From positions 62,001 through 126,000 of the forward strand of contig NZ_JADCDB010000001.1 in NCBI RefSeq assembly GCF_020252395.1: DNA of 64,000 nt, in the 5' to 3' direction. This document shows positions 19,002-27,015 of this stretch, piece by piece. The notes beneath the pieces were generated by a model. That model saw only the letters and a program-made list of their open reading frames with translations, was not told the origin of the DNA and did not search any database. The DNA is from Aestuariivirga sp. (GTDB lineage: Bacteria > Pseudomonadota > Alphaproteobacteria > Rhizobiales > Aestuariivirgaceae). The translations under genes and the position numbers were made by a program. The first letter of the stretch is position 1, and every line of letters begins with the position of its first letter.

Positions 19002-20252
19002 TCAGTGCAGGTTCGGCGTTGCGCCCTGGCCCTTTTCGTCGATCATGTGGCCGGTCCTGAACCGGTCGAGACGATAGGCGGCGTTAAGCTTGTGGGGTTC
19101 GTCCCTGGCAATGGTGTAGGCGAAGCACCAGCCGGAGGCGGGGGTTGCCTTGAAGCCGCCATAGCACCAGCCGGCGTTGAGATAGAGGCCCTGGATATGG
19201 GTCTTGTCGATGATGGGCGAACCGTCCATCGACATGTCCATGATGCCGCCCCAGGACCTGAGCACGCGCACGCGCGCGAGCGAGGGGATCATGGCAACGC
19301 CGGCCTCGATCACATGCTCCACCATCGGCAGGTTGCCGCGGCGGGCATAGGAATTATAGCCATCGATGTCGCCGCCGAAGACGAGGCCGCCCTTGTCCGA
19401 CTGAGAAACATAGAAATGGCCGGCGCCGAAGGTGACGACGCCGTCGATATAGGGCTTGAGTCCTTCCGAGACGAAGGCCTGCAGCACGTGGCTTTCCATG
19501 GGAAGGCGCATGCCGGCCATCTTGGCCGTCTCGGAGGAATTGCCCGCCGTGGCCAGTCCGAGCTTCTTGCACTTGATGAAGCCCTTGTTGGTGTCAACGC
19601 CGGCGACCTTGCCGTTCTCGACGTTGATGCCCTTCACCTCGCAGTGCTGGATGATATCGACGCCGCGGCTGTCGGCGCCGCGGGCGAATCCCCAGGCCAC
19701 CGCGTCATGGCGCACCGTGCCGCCACGGCGCTGCAGGAGGCCGCCCTTGATGGGGAAGCGGGCATTGTCATAGTCGAAGAAGGGATACATCTCGCGCACC
19801 GCTTCGCGGTCAAGGAGTTCGGCATCGACGCCATCGATGCGCATCGCGTTGCCGCGGCGCGCGAAGGCGTCGCGCTGTGCGTCCGTGTGGCAGAGGTTGA
19901 GCACGCCGCGCTGCGAGACCATGGCGTTGAAGTTGAAGTCCTGCTCGAGATTCTCCCACAGCTTCATCGACCATTCATAGAACGGGTTGTTGCCGGGCAG
20001 CATGTAGTTGGAACGGATGATGGTGGTGTTGCGGCCGATATTGCCGGAGCCGAGCCAGCCCTTCTCCAGCACCGCGATGTTCCTGAGTCCGTGTTCCTTG
20101 GCGAGATAATAGGCCGTCGCCAGGCCGTGGCCGCCGCCGCCGGCGATGACAATGTCATATTCCTTCTTCGGCTCGGGCTGGCGCCAGGCGGGCTCCCAGT
20201 TCTTGTGGCCGGAGAGGGTGTTCTTGATGAGCGAGAATACGTTGTAACGCAT
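19002..20252 (-). CDS. soxB: Sarcosine oxidase / N-methylglutamate dehydrogenase beta subunit
   Basis: Catalytic flavoprotein subunit, 416 aa. The FAD-binding DIVIAGGGGHGLATAYYLA lies at about 33-51, followed by SGNIGRNTTIIRSNYM. His182 in VRHDAVAWG is the likely counterpart of the histidine that covalently holds FMN in characterised enzymes. It oxidises the N-methyl group of sarcosine or N-methylglutamate. The ORF track starts at 20381, inside the divergent regulator gene; the ATG at 20252 (MRYNVFSLIKN) is the family start. First gene of the operon, divergent from the GlxA-type regulator with a 91-bp control region. Confidence 0.94.
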   Translation of the reverse strand: MRYNVFSLIKNTLSGHKNWEPAWRQPEPKKEYDIVIAGGGGHGLATAYYLAKEHGLRNIAVLEKGWLGSGNIGRNTTIIRSNYMLPGNNPFYEWSMKLWENLEQDFNFNAMVSQRGVLNLCHTDAQRDAFARRGNAMRIDGVDAELLDREAVREMYPFFDYDNARFPIKGGLLQRRGGTVRHDAVAWGFARGADSRGVDIIQHCEVKGINVENGKVAGVDTNKGFIKCKKLGLATAGNSSETAKMAGMRLPMESHVLQAFVSEGLKPYIDGVVTFGAGHFYVSQSDKGGLVFGGDIDGYNSYARRGNLPMVEHVIEAGVAMIPSLARVRVLRSWGGIMDMSMDGSPIIDKTHIQGLYLNAGWCYGGFKATPASGWCFAYTIARDEPHKLNAAYRLDRFRTGHMIDEKGQGATPNLH

Positions 20253-20343
20253 GCGCTGGTCCTGGAAGATGAGGTTTCCTGTGTAGCGCCGGAGGGGTGG
20301 CCACGTCTTGCGGGAAAAAGCCATTTCCTGATAGATTTGCGCC

Positions 20344-21288
20344 ATGCCTGAGACGCCACAGACGGTCGGCCTGCTGCTCATTCCGAGCTTCGCGCTGATG
20401 TCCTATGCGTCCGTCGTGGAGCCGCTCAGGGCCGCCAACCTGCTGGCTGGGAAGGAGCTTTACCGCTGGATCCACATCTCGCCAGGGCCTGCGACCGTAA
20501 CCGCCTCCTGCGGGGCCACGGTGCCCTGCCCGGTGAAGGCGGGGGACGCGGTGAAGCTCGACCTGCTGCTGGTCTGCGCCGGCGGCAACCCGACGGCCTT
20601 CAAGGACCGCGTCACGCTGCAGTGGCTCAAGACGCTGGCGGCACGCGGCCTGCGCATCGGGGGCGTGTCCGGCGGGCCGGTGATCCTGGCGCGTGCCGGC
20701 ATCATGGACGGCTATCACATGACGGTGCACTGGGAGCATGCACCTGCAGTGGCCGAAGGCTTCCCCAACATCATGCTGACGCGCTCCATATACATCGTCG
20801 ACCGCAACCGCCTGACCTGTGCGGGCGGCACCGCACCGCTCGACATGATGCATGCGCTGATCGCCGAGCGGCACGGGCCGGAACTGGCGCGGCGGGTGTC
20901 CGACTGGTTCATGCACACCGACATCCGCCCGGCGCAGTCAGCGCAGCGGGCTTCGCTGACCGAGCGCTATGGCGTGCATGACGATCGCCTTACCGCTGCA
21001 CTCGAGCTTATGGAAAGCCACCCGGGCGAGCCCCTGAAAAGGAGCGAGACGGCGCGGCGCATCGGGCTGTCCACGCGCCAGGTCGACCGGCTGTTTTCCG
21101 GGAAGCTGGGCTCCAGCTATGCCGCGCACTACCGCCGGATCCGGCTCGAGCGGGCACGCGACCTGCTGCGCCAGTCTGCCGTGCCGATCACCGAAATCGC
21201 GCTGGGCTGCGGCTTTTCGAGCGCCAGTCATTTCAGCCGGGCGTATCGCGAGGCGTTCGGCGTGACGCCGGCCTCGGAAAGAAAATAG
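20344..21288 (+). CDS. glxA: GlxA-type AraC family transcriptional regulator
   Basis: Cytoplasmic activator of 314 aa. Residues about 1-190 form a DJ-1/PfpI-like (amidotransferase-like) sensing domain (VGLLLIPSFALMSYASVVEP at the start, GGVSGGPVILARAGIMDGY shortened here to GGVSGGPVILARAG). Residues about 215-314 form an AraC-type double helix-turn-helix with ITEIALGCGFSSASHFSRAY. This architecture is that of GlxA, GbdR and SouR, the last two of which control glycine betaine and sarcosine catabolism in Pseudomonas. It lies between, and likely controls, soxBDAG (divergent) and the glx-glnT genes (convergent). The inducer is inferred, not shown. Confidence 0.9.
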   Translation: MPETPQTVGLLLIPSFALMSYASVVEPLRAANLLAGKELYRWIHISPGPATVTASCGATVPCPVKAGDAVKLDLLLVCAGGNPTAFKDRVTLQWLKTLAARGLRIGGVSGGPVILARAGIMDGYHMTVHWEHAPAVAEGFPNIMLTRSIYIVDRNRLTCAGGTAPLDMMHALIAERHGPELARRVSDWFMHTDIRPAQSAQRASLTERYGVHDDRLTAALELMESHPGEPLKRSETARRIGLSTRQVDRLFSGKLGSSYAAHYRRIRLERARDLLRQSAVPITEIALGCGFSSASHFSRAYREAFGVTPASERK

Positions 21289-21302
21289 CTCACTCCTCAA
21301 TG

Positions 21303-21385
21303 CCGTCATCCCGGCGAAAGCCGGGATCCAGCTTTCCGCGTGGCCAATGCCCAAAGCTGGGCCCCGGCTTTCGCCGGGGTGACGG
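21303..21385. repeat. Two-armed palindromic element (REP/BIME-like)
   Basis: Left arm 21303-21335 and right arm 21353-21385 are inverted copies, 30 of 33 positions matching. Each arm is itself a near-palindrome built on CCGTCATCCCGGCGAAAGCC. The centre is 17 bp. It is the most complete member of the window's main repeat family and sits between the converging regulator and glnT genes. Confidence 0.85.
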
Positions 21386-21412
21386 ACATGAGGGGTTGGT
21401 GTGTCATCAAGC

Positions 21413-21444
21413 AAAAACCCGGCGCAGTCGCCTGCACCGGGTTT
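21413..21444 (-). terminator. Rho-independent terminator of glnT
   Basis: On the minus strand, AAACCCGGTGCAG-GCGA-CTGCGCCGGGTTT forms a 13-bp stem (one G-U pair) with a tetraloop, followed by TTTTTG-type thymines overlapping the stem end. It begins 25 bp after the glnT stop. Good stem and U-tract, so this is the clearest terminator in the window. Confidence 0.8.
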
Positions 21445-21468
21445 CCATGTTCCCTCTCTGACGCGGGG

Positions 21469-22773
21469 TCAGCAGTCGAGCGTGGTGTCGCGCTCCCACT
21501 GCGTCAGGTGGCGGCAGTAGTTATTCCACTCATTGTGCTTGAGCTTGAGGTAGCCCCTGGAGACTTCGTGGCCGAGCATCTCCTGCAGATAGCTGTCCTG
21601 CTCGAAGTTCCTGAGCGCGTCCAGCAGGTTCAGCGGCAGCTTCTTGGCGTGCTTGATGGTGTGGCCCTCGGCATACATGTCGATGTCGAGGCGCTTGCCC
21701 GGGTCCATCTGCTTTTCCACGCCATGCATGCCGGCGACCAGGATGGAGGCCAGCAGCAAATAGGGGTTGGCGGAGCAATCCGGCAAGCGGTACTCCGCCC
21801 GGCCCGAGTCGGGAATACGGACCATGTGGGTGCGGTTGTTGCCGCCATAGGTGATCGAAGACGGCGACCACGTGGCGCCCGAGATGGTGCGCGGCGCGTT
21901 GATGCGCTTGTAAGAGTTCACCGTCGGGTTGGTGATGGCGCACATGGCGGACGCATGGTGCATCAGGCCGCCCAGGAAGTGATAGCCGAGCTTGGAAACG
22001 CCGAGCTCGCCCTTCGGGTCCTCGAACAGGTTCTTCTTGCCGTCCTTCGTCCACACGGAGAGATGCACATGGCAGCCGTTGCCAGTGAGGTTGATGAAGG
22101 GCTTTGGCATGAAGGTGGCGCGCAGGCCATGCTTCTCGGCGATCGACTTCACCATGAACTTGAAGAAGGCCACCTGGTCGGCGGTGGTGAGCGCATCCGA
22201 GAAGTTCCAGTTGATTTCGAACTGGCCGTTCGCATCCTCATGGTCGTTCTGGTAGGGGCCCCAGCCGAGCTGCGTCATCGTCGTGCAGATTTCCGAGATG
22301 ACGTCGAGGCGGCGCATGATGGCCGACTGATCGTAGCAGGGCTTCTCCGCGGTATCGCGATTGTCGGAAACGGCCGAGCCATCGGCATTGATCAGGTGGA
22401 ATTCGGGCTCGACGCCGGCCATCAGCTTCATGTTCTTCTTGGCGTAGTGCTCGCTGAGCTTCCGCAGCACGACGCGCGGCGCCTGGGCGAGCGGCTCGCC
22501 GTTCATCCAGGGTTCGCCTGCAACCCACGCCACTTCGGGGCGCCACGGCAGCGGGATGATGGAGCTGGTGTCGGGCATCACCAGAATATCGGGGTGGGCG
22601 GGCGTCTGGTCGAGCCACGTCGCGAAGCCCGCAAAACCCGCGCCGGCCTTCTGCATCTTGGCCGCGGCTTCCGCCGGAACGAGCTTGGCGCGCTGCACGC
22701 CGAAGAGGTCGGTGAAATTGAAGAGGAAGAATTTGATGCCGTTTTTCTTGGCATATGCGGCGAGATCGCCCAT
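21469..22773 (-). CDS. glnT: Glutamine synthetase family ligase (GlnT / gamma-glutamylmethylamide synthetase-like)
   Basis: ATP-dependent glutamate-amine ligase, 434 aa. Family motifs are visible: EFHLINADG (metal glutamate region), NGCHVHLSVW, RTISGATWSPSSITYGGNNR and PDSGRAEYRLPDCSANPY. It is shorter than GlnA and lacks the Tyr-adenylylation context of GSI. Neighbours differ from a nitrogen-assimilation locus: it lies with glxBCD and soxBDAG, the setting of gamma-glutamylmethylamide synthetase (GmaS), which joins glutamate and methylamine; plain GlnT activity is the alternative. The track starts at 22827, but MGDLAAYAKKNGIKFFLFN at 22773 is the family start. A terminator follows the gene. 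Confidence 0.9.
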   Translation of the reverse strand: MGDLAAYAKKNGIKFFLFNFTDLFGVQRAKLVPAEAAAKMQKAGAGFAGFATWLDQTPAHPDILVMPDTSSIIPLPWRPEVAWVAGEPWMNGEPLAQAPRVVLRKLSEHYAKKNMKLMAGVEPEFHLINADGSAVSDNRDTAEKPCYDQSAIMRRLDVISEICTTMTQLGWGPYQNDHEDANGQFEINWNFSDALTTADQVAFFKFMVKSIAEKHGLRATFMPKPFINLTGNGCHVHLSVWTKDGKKNLFEDPKGELGVSKLGYHFLGGLMHHASAMCAITNPTVNSYKRINAPRTISGATWSPSSITYGGNNRTHMVRIPDSGRAEYRLPDCSANPYLLLASILVAGMHGVEKQMDPGKRLDIDMYAEGHTIKHAKKLPLNLLDALRNFEQDSYLQEMLGHEVSRGYLKLKHNEWNNYCRHLTQWERDTTLDC

Positions 22774-22816
22774 GATCCGTATCACTCCCGTATCGTCTTG
22801 TTGGTCTTGTTTTGAA

Positions 22817-22856
22817 GATCCCGGCATCCTTACTCAGGAAGCCGGGGATTGTCATC
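22817..22856. repeat. Degenerate palindrome between glxD and glnT
   Basis: GATCCCGGCATCC ... GAAGCCGGGGATTGTCATC resembles a decayed copy of the GTCATCCCGGC family, with CCCGGC and GCCGGG arms. Located in the 93-bp gap between glxD and glnT, where it could modulate readthrough in the operon. Confidence 0.45.
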
Positions 22857-22866
22857 AGGTACGATG

Positions 22867-24195
22867 CTAATATCCGGCGCGCCCCGGAATCCAGCTTGTT
22901 CCTGCAAGGGGGACTTGCGCCATCGCCGCGGCTTCCACCGTCAGTGCACAGAGGTCCTCGGGTTCGAGGTTGTGAAGGTGGCTCTTGCCGCAGGCGCGCG
23001 CCACGGTCTGGGCTTCGAGTGTCATGACCTTGAGGTAGTTCGAAAGCCGGCGGCCTGCCTTCACGGGATCGAGCCTGGCGGCGAGAACCGGATCCTGCGT
23101 GGTGATGCCCGCCGGGTCGCGGCCTTCGTGCCAGTCGTCATAGGCGCCCGCCGTGGTGCCGAGCGCCCTATATTCCTCCTCGAGGTGCGGATCGTTGTCG
23201 CCGAGCGCAACGAGCGCCGCGGTGCCGATGGCCACCGCATCGGCCCCCAGCGCCAGCGCCTTGGCCACATCGGCGCCTGACCGGATGCCGCCCGAAACGA
23301 TGAGCTGCACCTTGCGATGCATTCCTAAATCCTGAAGCGCCTTCACTGCAGGGCGGATGCAGGCGAGGATGGGCAGGCCCACATGTTCGATGAACACCTC
23401 CTGCGTTGCGGCCGTGCCGCCCTGCATGCCATCGAGCACCACGACGTCGGCGCCCGCCTTCACGGCAAGCGCCACGTCGTAGTAGGGCCTGGTGCCGCCG
23501 ATCTTCACATAGATCGGCTTTTCCCATGAGGTGATTTCGCGCAGCTCATGAATCTTGATCTCGAGGTCGTCAGGCCCCGTCCAGTCCGGATGGCGGCAGG
23601 CGGAGCGCTGGTCGATGCCCTTGGGCAGGCAGCGCATGGCGGCCACGCGATCGGAAATCTTCTGGCCCAGAAGCATGCCGCCACCGCCGGGCTTCGCACC
23701 CTGGCCAACCACCACTTCAATGGCATCGGCCTTGCGCAGGTCATCAGGGTTCATGCCATAGCGCGATGGGAGATACTGGTAGACGAGATGGCGCGACTGG
23801 CCGCGCTCCTCCGGCGTCATGCCGCCGTCGCCGGTGGTGGTGGAAGTTCCGGCCATCGAGGCGCCGCGGCCGAGCGCTTCCTTGGCCTGGGCGGAAAGCG
23901 AGCCGAAGCTCATGCCGGCGATGGTGATGGGGATCTTGAGTTCCAGCGGCTTCTTGGCGAAGCGCGTGCCGAGCACAACATCGGTGCCGCACTTTTCGCG
24001 GTAGCCTTCGAGCGGATAGCGCGAGATCGAGGCGCCGAGGAAGAGCAAATCATCGAAATGCGGCAGCTTGCGCTTGGCGCCCGCACCGCGGATGTCATAG
24101 ATGCCGGTGGTGGCGGCGCGGCGGATTTCCGCCAGCGTGTAATCGTCGAAGGTGGCGGACTTGCGGGGCGGGGTGCGTGGAACGTTGGTGTCCAT
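22867..24195 (-). CDS. glxD: FMN-binding glutamate synthase-like protein GlxD (MgsC-like)
   Basis: 442-aa protein with the FMN/synthase domain of glutamate synthase. Seen are GMSFGSLSAQAKEALGRGAS, GAKPGGGGMLLGQKIS, VVLDGMQGGTAATQEVFIEH and ISGGIRSGADVAKALALGAD, the last written here as in related barrels (VSGGIRSGADV). Cysteines for the 3Fe-4S centre may be AMRCLPKG and ACRHPDW. Alone it lacks amidotransferase and GXGXG domains; those are the separate genes glxB and glxC next door, so the three together make a split glutamate-synthase-like enzyme. In the N-methylglutamate pathway the same trio (MgsABC) makes N-methylglutamate. Start ATG has GAGAAG upstream. Confidence 0.9.
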   Translation of the reverse strand: MDTNVPRTPPRKSATFDDYTLAEIRRAATTGIYDIRGAGAKRKLPHFDDLLFLGASISRYPLEGYREKCGTDVVLGTRFAKKPLELKIPITIAGMSFGSLSAQAKEALGRGASMAGTSTTTGDGGMTPEERGQSRHLVYQYLPSRYGMNPDDLRKADAIEVVVGQGAKPGGGGMLLGQKISDRVAAMRCLPKGIDQRSACRHPDWTGPDDLEIKIHELREITSWEKPIYVKIGGTRPYYDVALAVKAGADVVVLDGMQGGTAATQEVFIEHVGLPILACIRPAVKALQDLGMHRKVQLIVSGGIRSGADVAKALALGADAVAIGTAALVALGDNDPHLEEEYRALGTTAGAYDDWHEGRDPAGITTQDPVLAARLDPVKAGRRLSNYLKVMTLEAQTVARACGKSHLHNLEPEDLCALTVEAAAMAQVPLAGTSWIPGRAGY

Positions 24196-24209
24196 GGTCT
24201 TCTCGTTCC

Positions 24210-24893
24210 TCAGTAGGCGTCGGCGTGATCGACGTTGAAGTTGTAAAGTTTGCGGGCGGACCCGTAGCGGCGGAAGGCTTCGGGACGGTGCTTCATCCTG
24301 GCGCGATCGAGAAGCCTGGCGAGGTCTTCCAGATGTTCCTGGCGCATTTCCTTCTCGATGCAGTCGGAGCCGAGGTTGACGGCGCGGCCCCTCACATAGA
24401 GGCGCGCCTCGTAAATGGAGTCGCCCAGCGCTTCGCCCGCATCGCCGCAGACCACGAGATTGCCGCGCTGGGCCATGAAGGCCGACATGTGGCCGACGGA
24501 GCCGCCCACCACGATGTCCACGCCCTTCATCGAGATGCCGCAGCGCGATGACGCATCGCCCTCGATGACGAGGAGGCCGCCATTGGCCGTGGCGCCGGCT
24601 GATTCAGAGGCATTGCCCTTCACCCAGACAACACCCGACATCATGTTCTCGGCAACGCCGACACCGGCATGACCGTGAATGGTGATCTCGGCCTCCTTGT
24701 TCATGCCGCCGCAGTAGAAGCCGACGTGGCCCATGATGTCGATCATCAGCGGCCCATCCACACCGCAGGCGATGGCATGCTGGCCCATCGGGTTCCTGAT
24801 CACCCAGTGGCGCTCGTTCGAGTCTTTCGGGATGTTGTAGAGCTTCTGGTTGATGCCGGTGACGCCAATGGCCTTCAGGTCGAGTTCGTGCAT
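24210..24893 (-). CDS. glxC: Glutamate synthase GXGXG-domain protein GlxC (MgsB-like)
   Basis: 227-aa right-handed beta-helix protein corresponding to the C-terminal GXGXG domain of glutamate synthase alpha subunits. Repeating glycine-rich turns are clear: GHVGFYCGGMN, HGHAGVGVAENM, SSRCGISMKGVDIVVGGSVG and VCGDAGEALGDSIYEARLYV. It is a structural subunit that holds the amidotransferase and synthase units together. The start ATG has GGAAAG upstream, and it lies 14 bp before glxD. There is no separate terminator between the genes, consistent with a glxB-glxC-glxD-glnT transcript. Confidence 0.9.
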   Translation of the reverse strand: MHELDLKAIGVTGINQKLYNIPKDSNERHWVIRNPMGQHAIACGVDGPLMIDIMGHVGFYCGGMNKEAEITIHGHAGVGVAENMMSGVVWVKGNASESAGATANGGLLVIEGDASSRCGISMKGVDIVVGGSVGHMSAFMAQRGNLVVCGDAGEALGDSIYEARLYVRGRAVNLGSDCIEKEMRQEHLEDLARLLDRARMKHRPEAFRRYGSARKLYNFNVDHADAY

Positions 24894-25012
24894 TCTGCTT
24901 TCCGTCCCATGGTGGTCCCGTCCCTGTTGTCATGTTGAGCGGGGCGGGATGAGTTGAAGGACGCCGGAGCCCCGCGGGGTATAGGAAGCCCCCGGCGAAG
25001 TTCACTGTCACG

Positions 25013-25915
25013 TCAGGCGTTGCCGCCCCAGGTATAGATGGTTGCGGGCTCGGGCTCCCAGATGCGGGCCGTGTCCGCACCCGGAAGATGCGCGATCGCG
25101 CGCCACTCGGTGGCCATGGCCACCCAGTCATCCGTCTCCGCCATCACCGCGTGCTTGCAGGCGATCGGGTCACGCACCACGGCAAAGCCATCCGCCGTGC
25201 CGACGAGGAAGGTGTAGAAGCCGTCGAGGTCCTTGAGGCCGTCTTCGAGCGCCTGCTTGAGGGTGGCGCCGCCGCGCAGCTTCCAGGTCATATAGGCGGC
25301 GGCCACCTCCGAGTCGTTCTCGGTTTGAAACTCCATCCCCTCGCGTTTCAGGTTCTCGCGCAGGCGATTGTGGTTGGACAGCGAGCCGTTGTGAACGAGG
25401 CAGAGGTCAGCGCCCGTGGCGAAGGGATGCGAGCCAGCGGTGGTGACGGCACTTTCGGTCGCCATGCGGGTGTGGCCGATGATGTGGGTGCCGGTCGCAC
25501 TGCCGAGATTGAAGCGGTCATAGACCTTCTCCGGCAGGCCGGTTTCCTTGAAGATCTCGACGGTATGGCCGGAGCCCACCACGCGCACGCCGGGCGCATT
25601 GGCCTTGAGCCACTTCACCACGTCCTCTTCCTTGCCATCGGTGACGAGGATGCAGTGGGTGCCGGTCTGGTGGATTGCCGCCTCGCAGTTCAGCGCCTCT
25701 TCGAGGGCGCCCTCGACGTGGCGCCAATTGAAGGCCTTGTCGTCGTGGGCGAGCGAGAATTTCACCTCGTTGTCCTTGACCGGGTTGCGGTAGACGGCGA
25801 CTCCGGCGGAGTCCGGCCCGCGGGCGGTCATCTCGATGAGCATGGGCTTGAACATCGCGCCCAGCTGCGGCTGCAGCCTGGGGTTCTTCAGGTAGAGTCC
25901 GACAATGCCACACAC
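25013..25915 (-). CDS. glxB: Class II glutamine amidotransferase GlxB (MgsA-like)
   Basis: 300-aa N-terminal-nucleophile amidotransferase. Translation starts at GTG, with GGAGGAG 8 bp upstream, so the product begins MCGIVGLYLKN and Cys becomes the catalytic N-terminal residue after Met removal. Supporting motifs are TARGPDSAGVAVYR, GHTRMATESAVTTAGSHPF and LVHNGSLSNHNRLRENL. It would release ammonia from glutamine, or transfer from gamma-glutamylmethylamide if the pathway is methylamine use. First gene of the glxBCD-glnT group; the 119-bp gap to glxC is larger than within the rest of the group. Confidence 0.92.
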   Translation of the reverse strand: MCGIVGLYLKNPRLQPQLGAMFKPMLIEMTARGPDSAGVAVYRNPVKDNEVKFSLAHDDKAFNWRHVEGALEEALNCEAAIHQTGTHCILVTDGKEEDVVKWLKANAPGVRVVGSGHTVEIFKETGLPEKVYDRFNLGSATGTHIIGHTRMATESAVTTAGSHPFATGADLCLVHNGSLSNHNRLRENLKREGMEFQTENDSEVAAAYMTWKLRGGATLKQALEDGLKDLDGFYTFLVGTADGFAVVRDPIACKHAVMAETDDWVAMATEWRAIAHLPGADTARIWEPEPATIYTWGGNA

Positions 25916-26024
25916 GGCCCGTTCTCCTCCAGCAAAGGCGTGCTCAAGAAATTAGCAGAGCCGGAGTCATAACTCAACTAGAAGGAAATTTTATTTCATG
26001 CGAGGAATGCGCCCCGGCATGCGC

Positions 26025-27014
26025 CTATTGCGGGCCAACCGGGTCAAGGAAGCCCGCCGGGCAACCGGGAGCAACCGGTTTCGCCGCCAGAATCAGGTCC
26101 GAAAGCTTTGATCCACCTGGGATATCGCCCTTCAAGCCAATGGTGAGTTCGGCAATCAGGCGGCGGTCGCCGTCATCCCTGCAGGCCAACCGCACGCGGT
26201 TGCCCGCGCCGGCACCGAAGCCCTGGTCGAAGGCGGCGCGGATGTCATTCGCGGTCACTCGCCGGCCGATGTTGCGGCGGAAGACGTCAGCCACGGGCGA
26301 GGCGTTGATCTCCTTCATCAGGCGGAAGGAGTCGCGGAAGTAGGCTTCGGCATCGGCCGGGTAGCAGCTGCCGTGCTTGGCCCATTCATGGCGCTCCAGC
26401 ATCGACTGCGAGCCCGGCATCATTTGCTCCAAGTCAGCCCGGGTGGAGAGGCTGAGTTCGACCGGCGGAATGTCATGCCAACGCCCGCCCTCTCCCGCGG
26501 CACGCACCGCCGGAGAGAGGTTGCAGTATGCGAGGCTCGACGGCTGCGGCCAGAGGCCATGCAGCGAGAGATAACTCGCGTCATAGCGCGCGGCCGTCTG
26601 GCGGCGGCATTCGCGCTTGCCGGGGTTCGCCTCGCAGAAAGCCGGTTGCCAACTCAGCGCCAGCACATAGGAAAGGGCGACGGGCTTCGGCTGCGCCGGT
26701 GCAGGCGCCGCCTGCTTTGCGGCGCCAGGCGCAACCTTGCCGCAGTCCGCCGCCACCCAGCGCTCCGGCGGCGTGGCGCCCGGGATTTCGATGCGGTAAT
26801 GCGTCGGCTTCTTCTTGTTCTTCGCCAGCAGTTGGTAGCTCCTGCCCGGCGCGGTGGTCACATTGCCGGGGTTGGTGGCCCTGCGGATCGACAGCAGCGC
26901 CTCGCAGGAACGGCTGGCAACAAAGCTGCCATCCATCGGCTCGCTGGCGCGCGCCGGGGAGAAAAACGCCAGCAGCGCGAGTGCGGCGGCGGCGAGACGC
27001 GCGGGGAACTGCAC
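26025..27014 (-). CDS. Secreted ribonuclease T2 family protein
   Basis: Exported endoribonuclease of 329 aa. Residues 1-23 are a signal peptide ending near PARA. About 24-110 is an extra N-terminal region with paired cysteines (SCEALLSIRR, AADCGK) and no function I recognise. The RNase T2 domain follows, with both active-site blocks intact: LHGLWPQ and ERHEWAKHGSC. The catalytic histidines and lysine are therefore present. T2 enzymes cleave RNA without base preference; in bacteria they scavenge extracellular or periplasmic RNA. It follows the XRE-cupin regulator by 1 bp, so the two are probably cotranscribed, an unusual pairing. Confidence 0.92.
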   Translation of the reverse strand: MQFPARLAAAALALLAFFSPARASEPMDGSFVASRSCEALLSIRRATNPGNVTTAPGRSYQLLAKNKKKPTHYRIEIPGATPPERWVAADCGKVAPGAAKQAAPAPAQPKPVALSYVLALSWQPAFCEANPGKRECRRQTAARYDASYLSLHGLWPQPSSLAYCNLSPAVRAAGEGGRWHDIPPVELSLSTRADLEQMMPGSQSMLERHEWAKHGSCYPADAEAYFRDSFRLMKEINASPVADVFRRNIGRRVTANDIRAAFDQGFGAGAGNRVRLACRDDGDRRLIAELTIGLKGDIPGGSKLSDLILAAKPVAPGCPAGFLDPVGPQ

Positions 27015-27015
27015 G

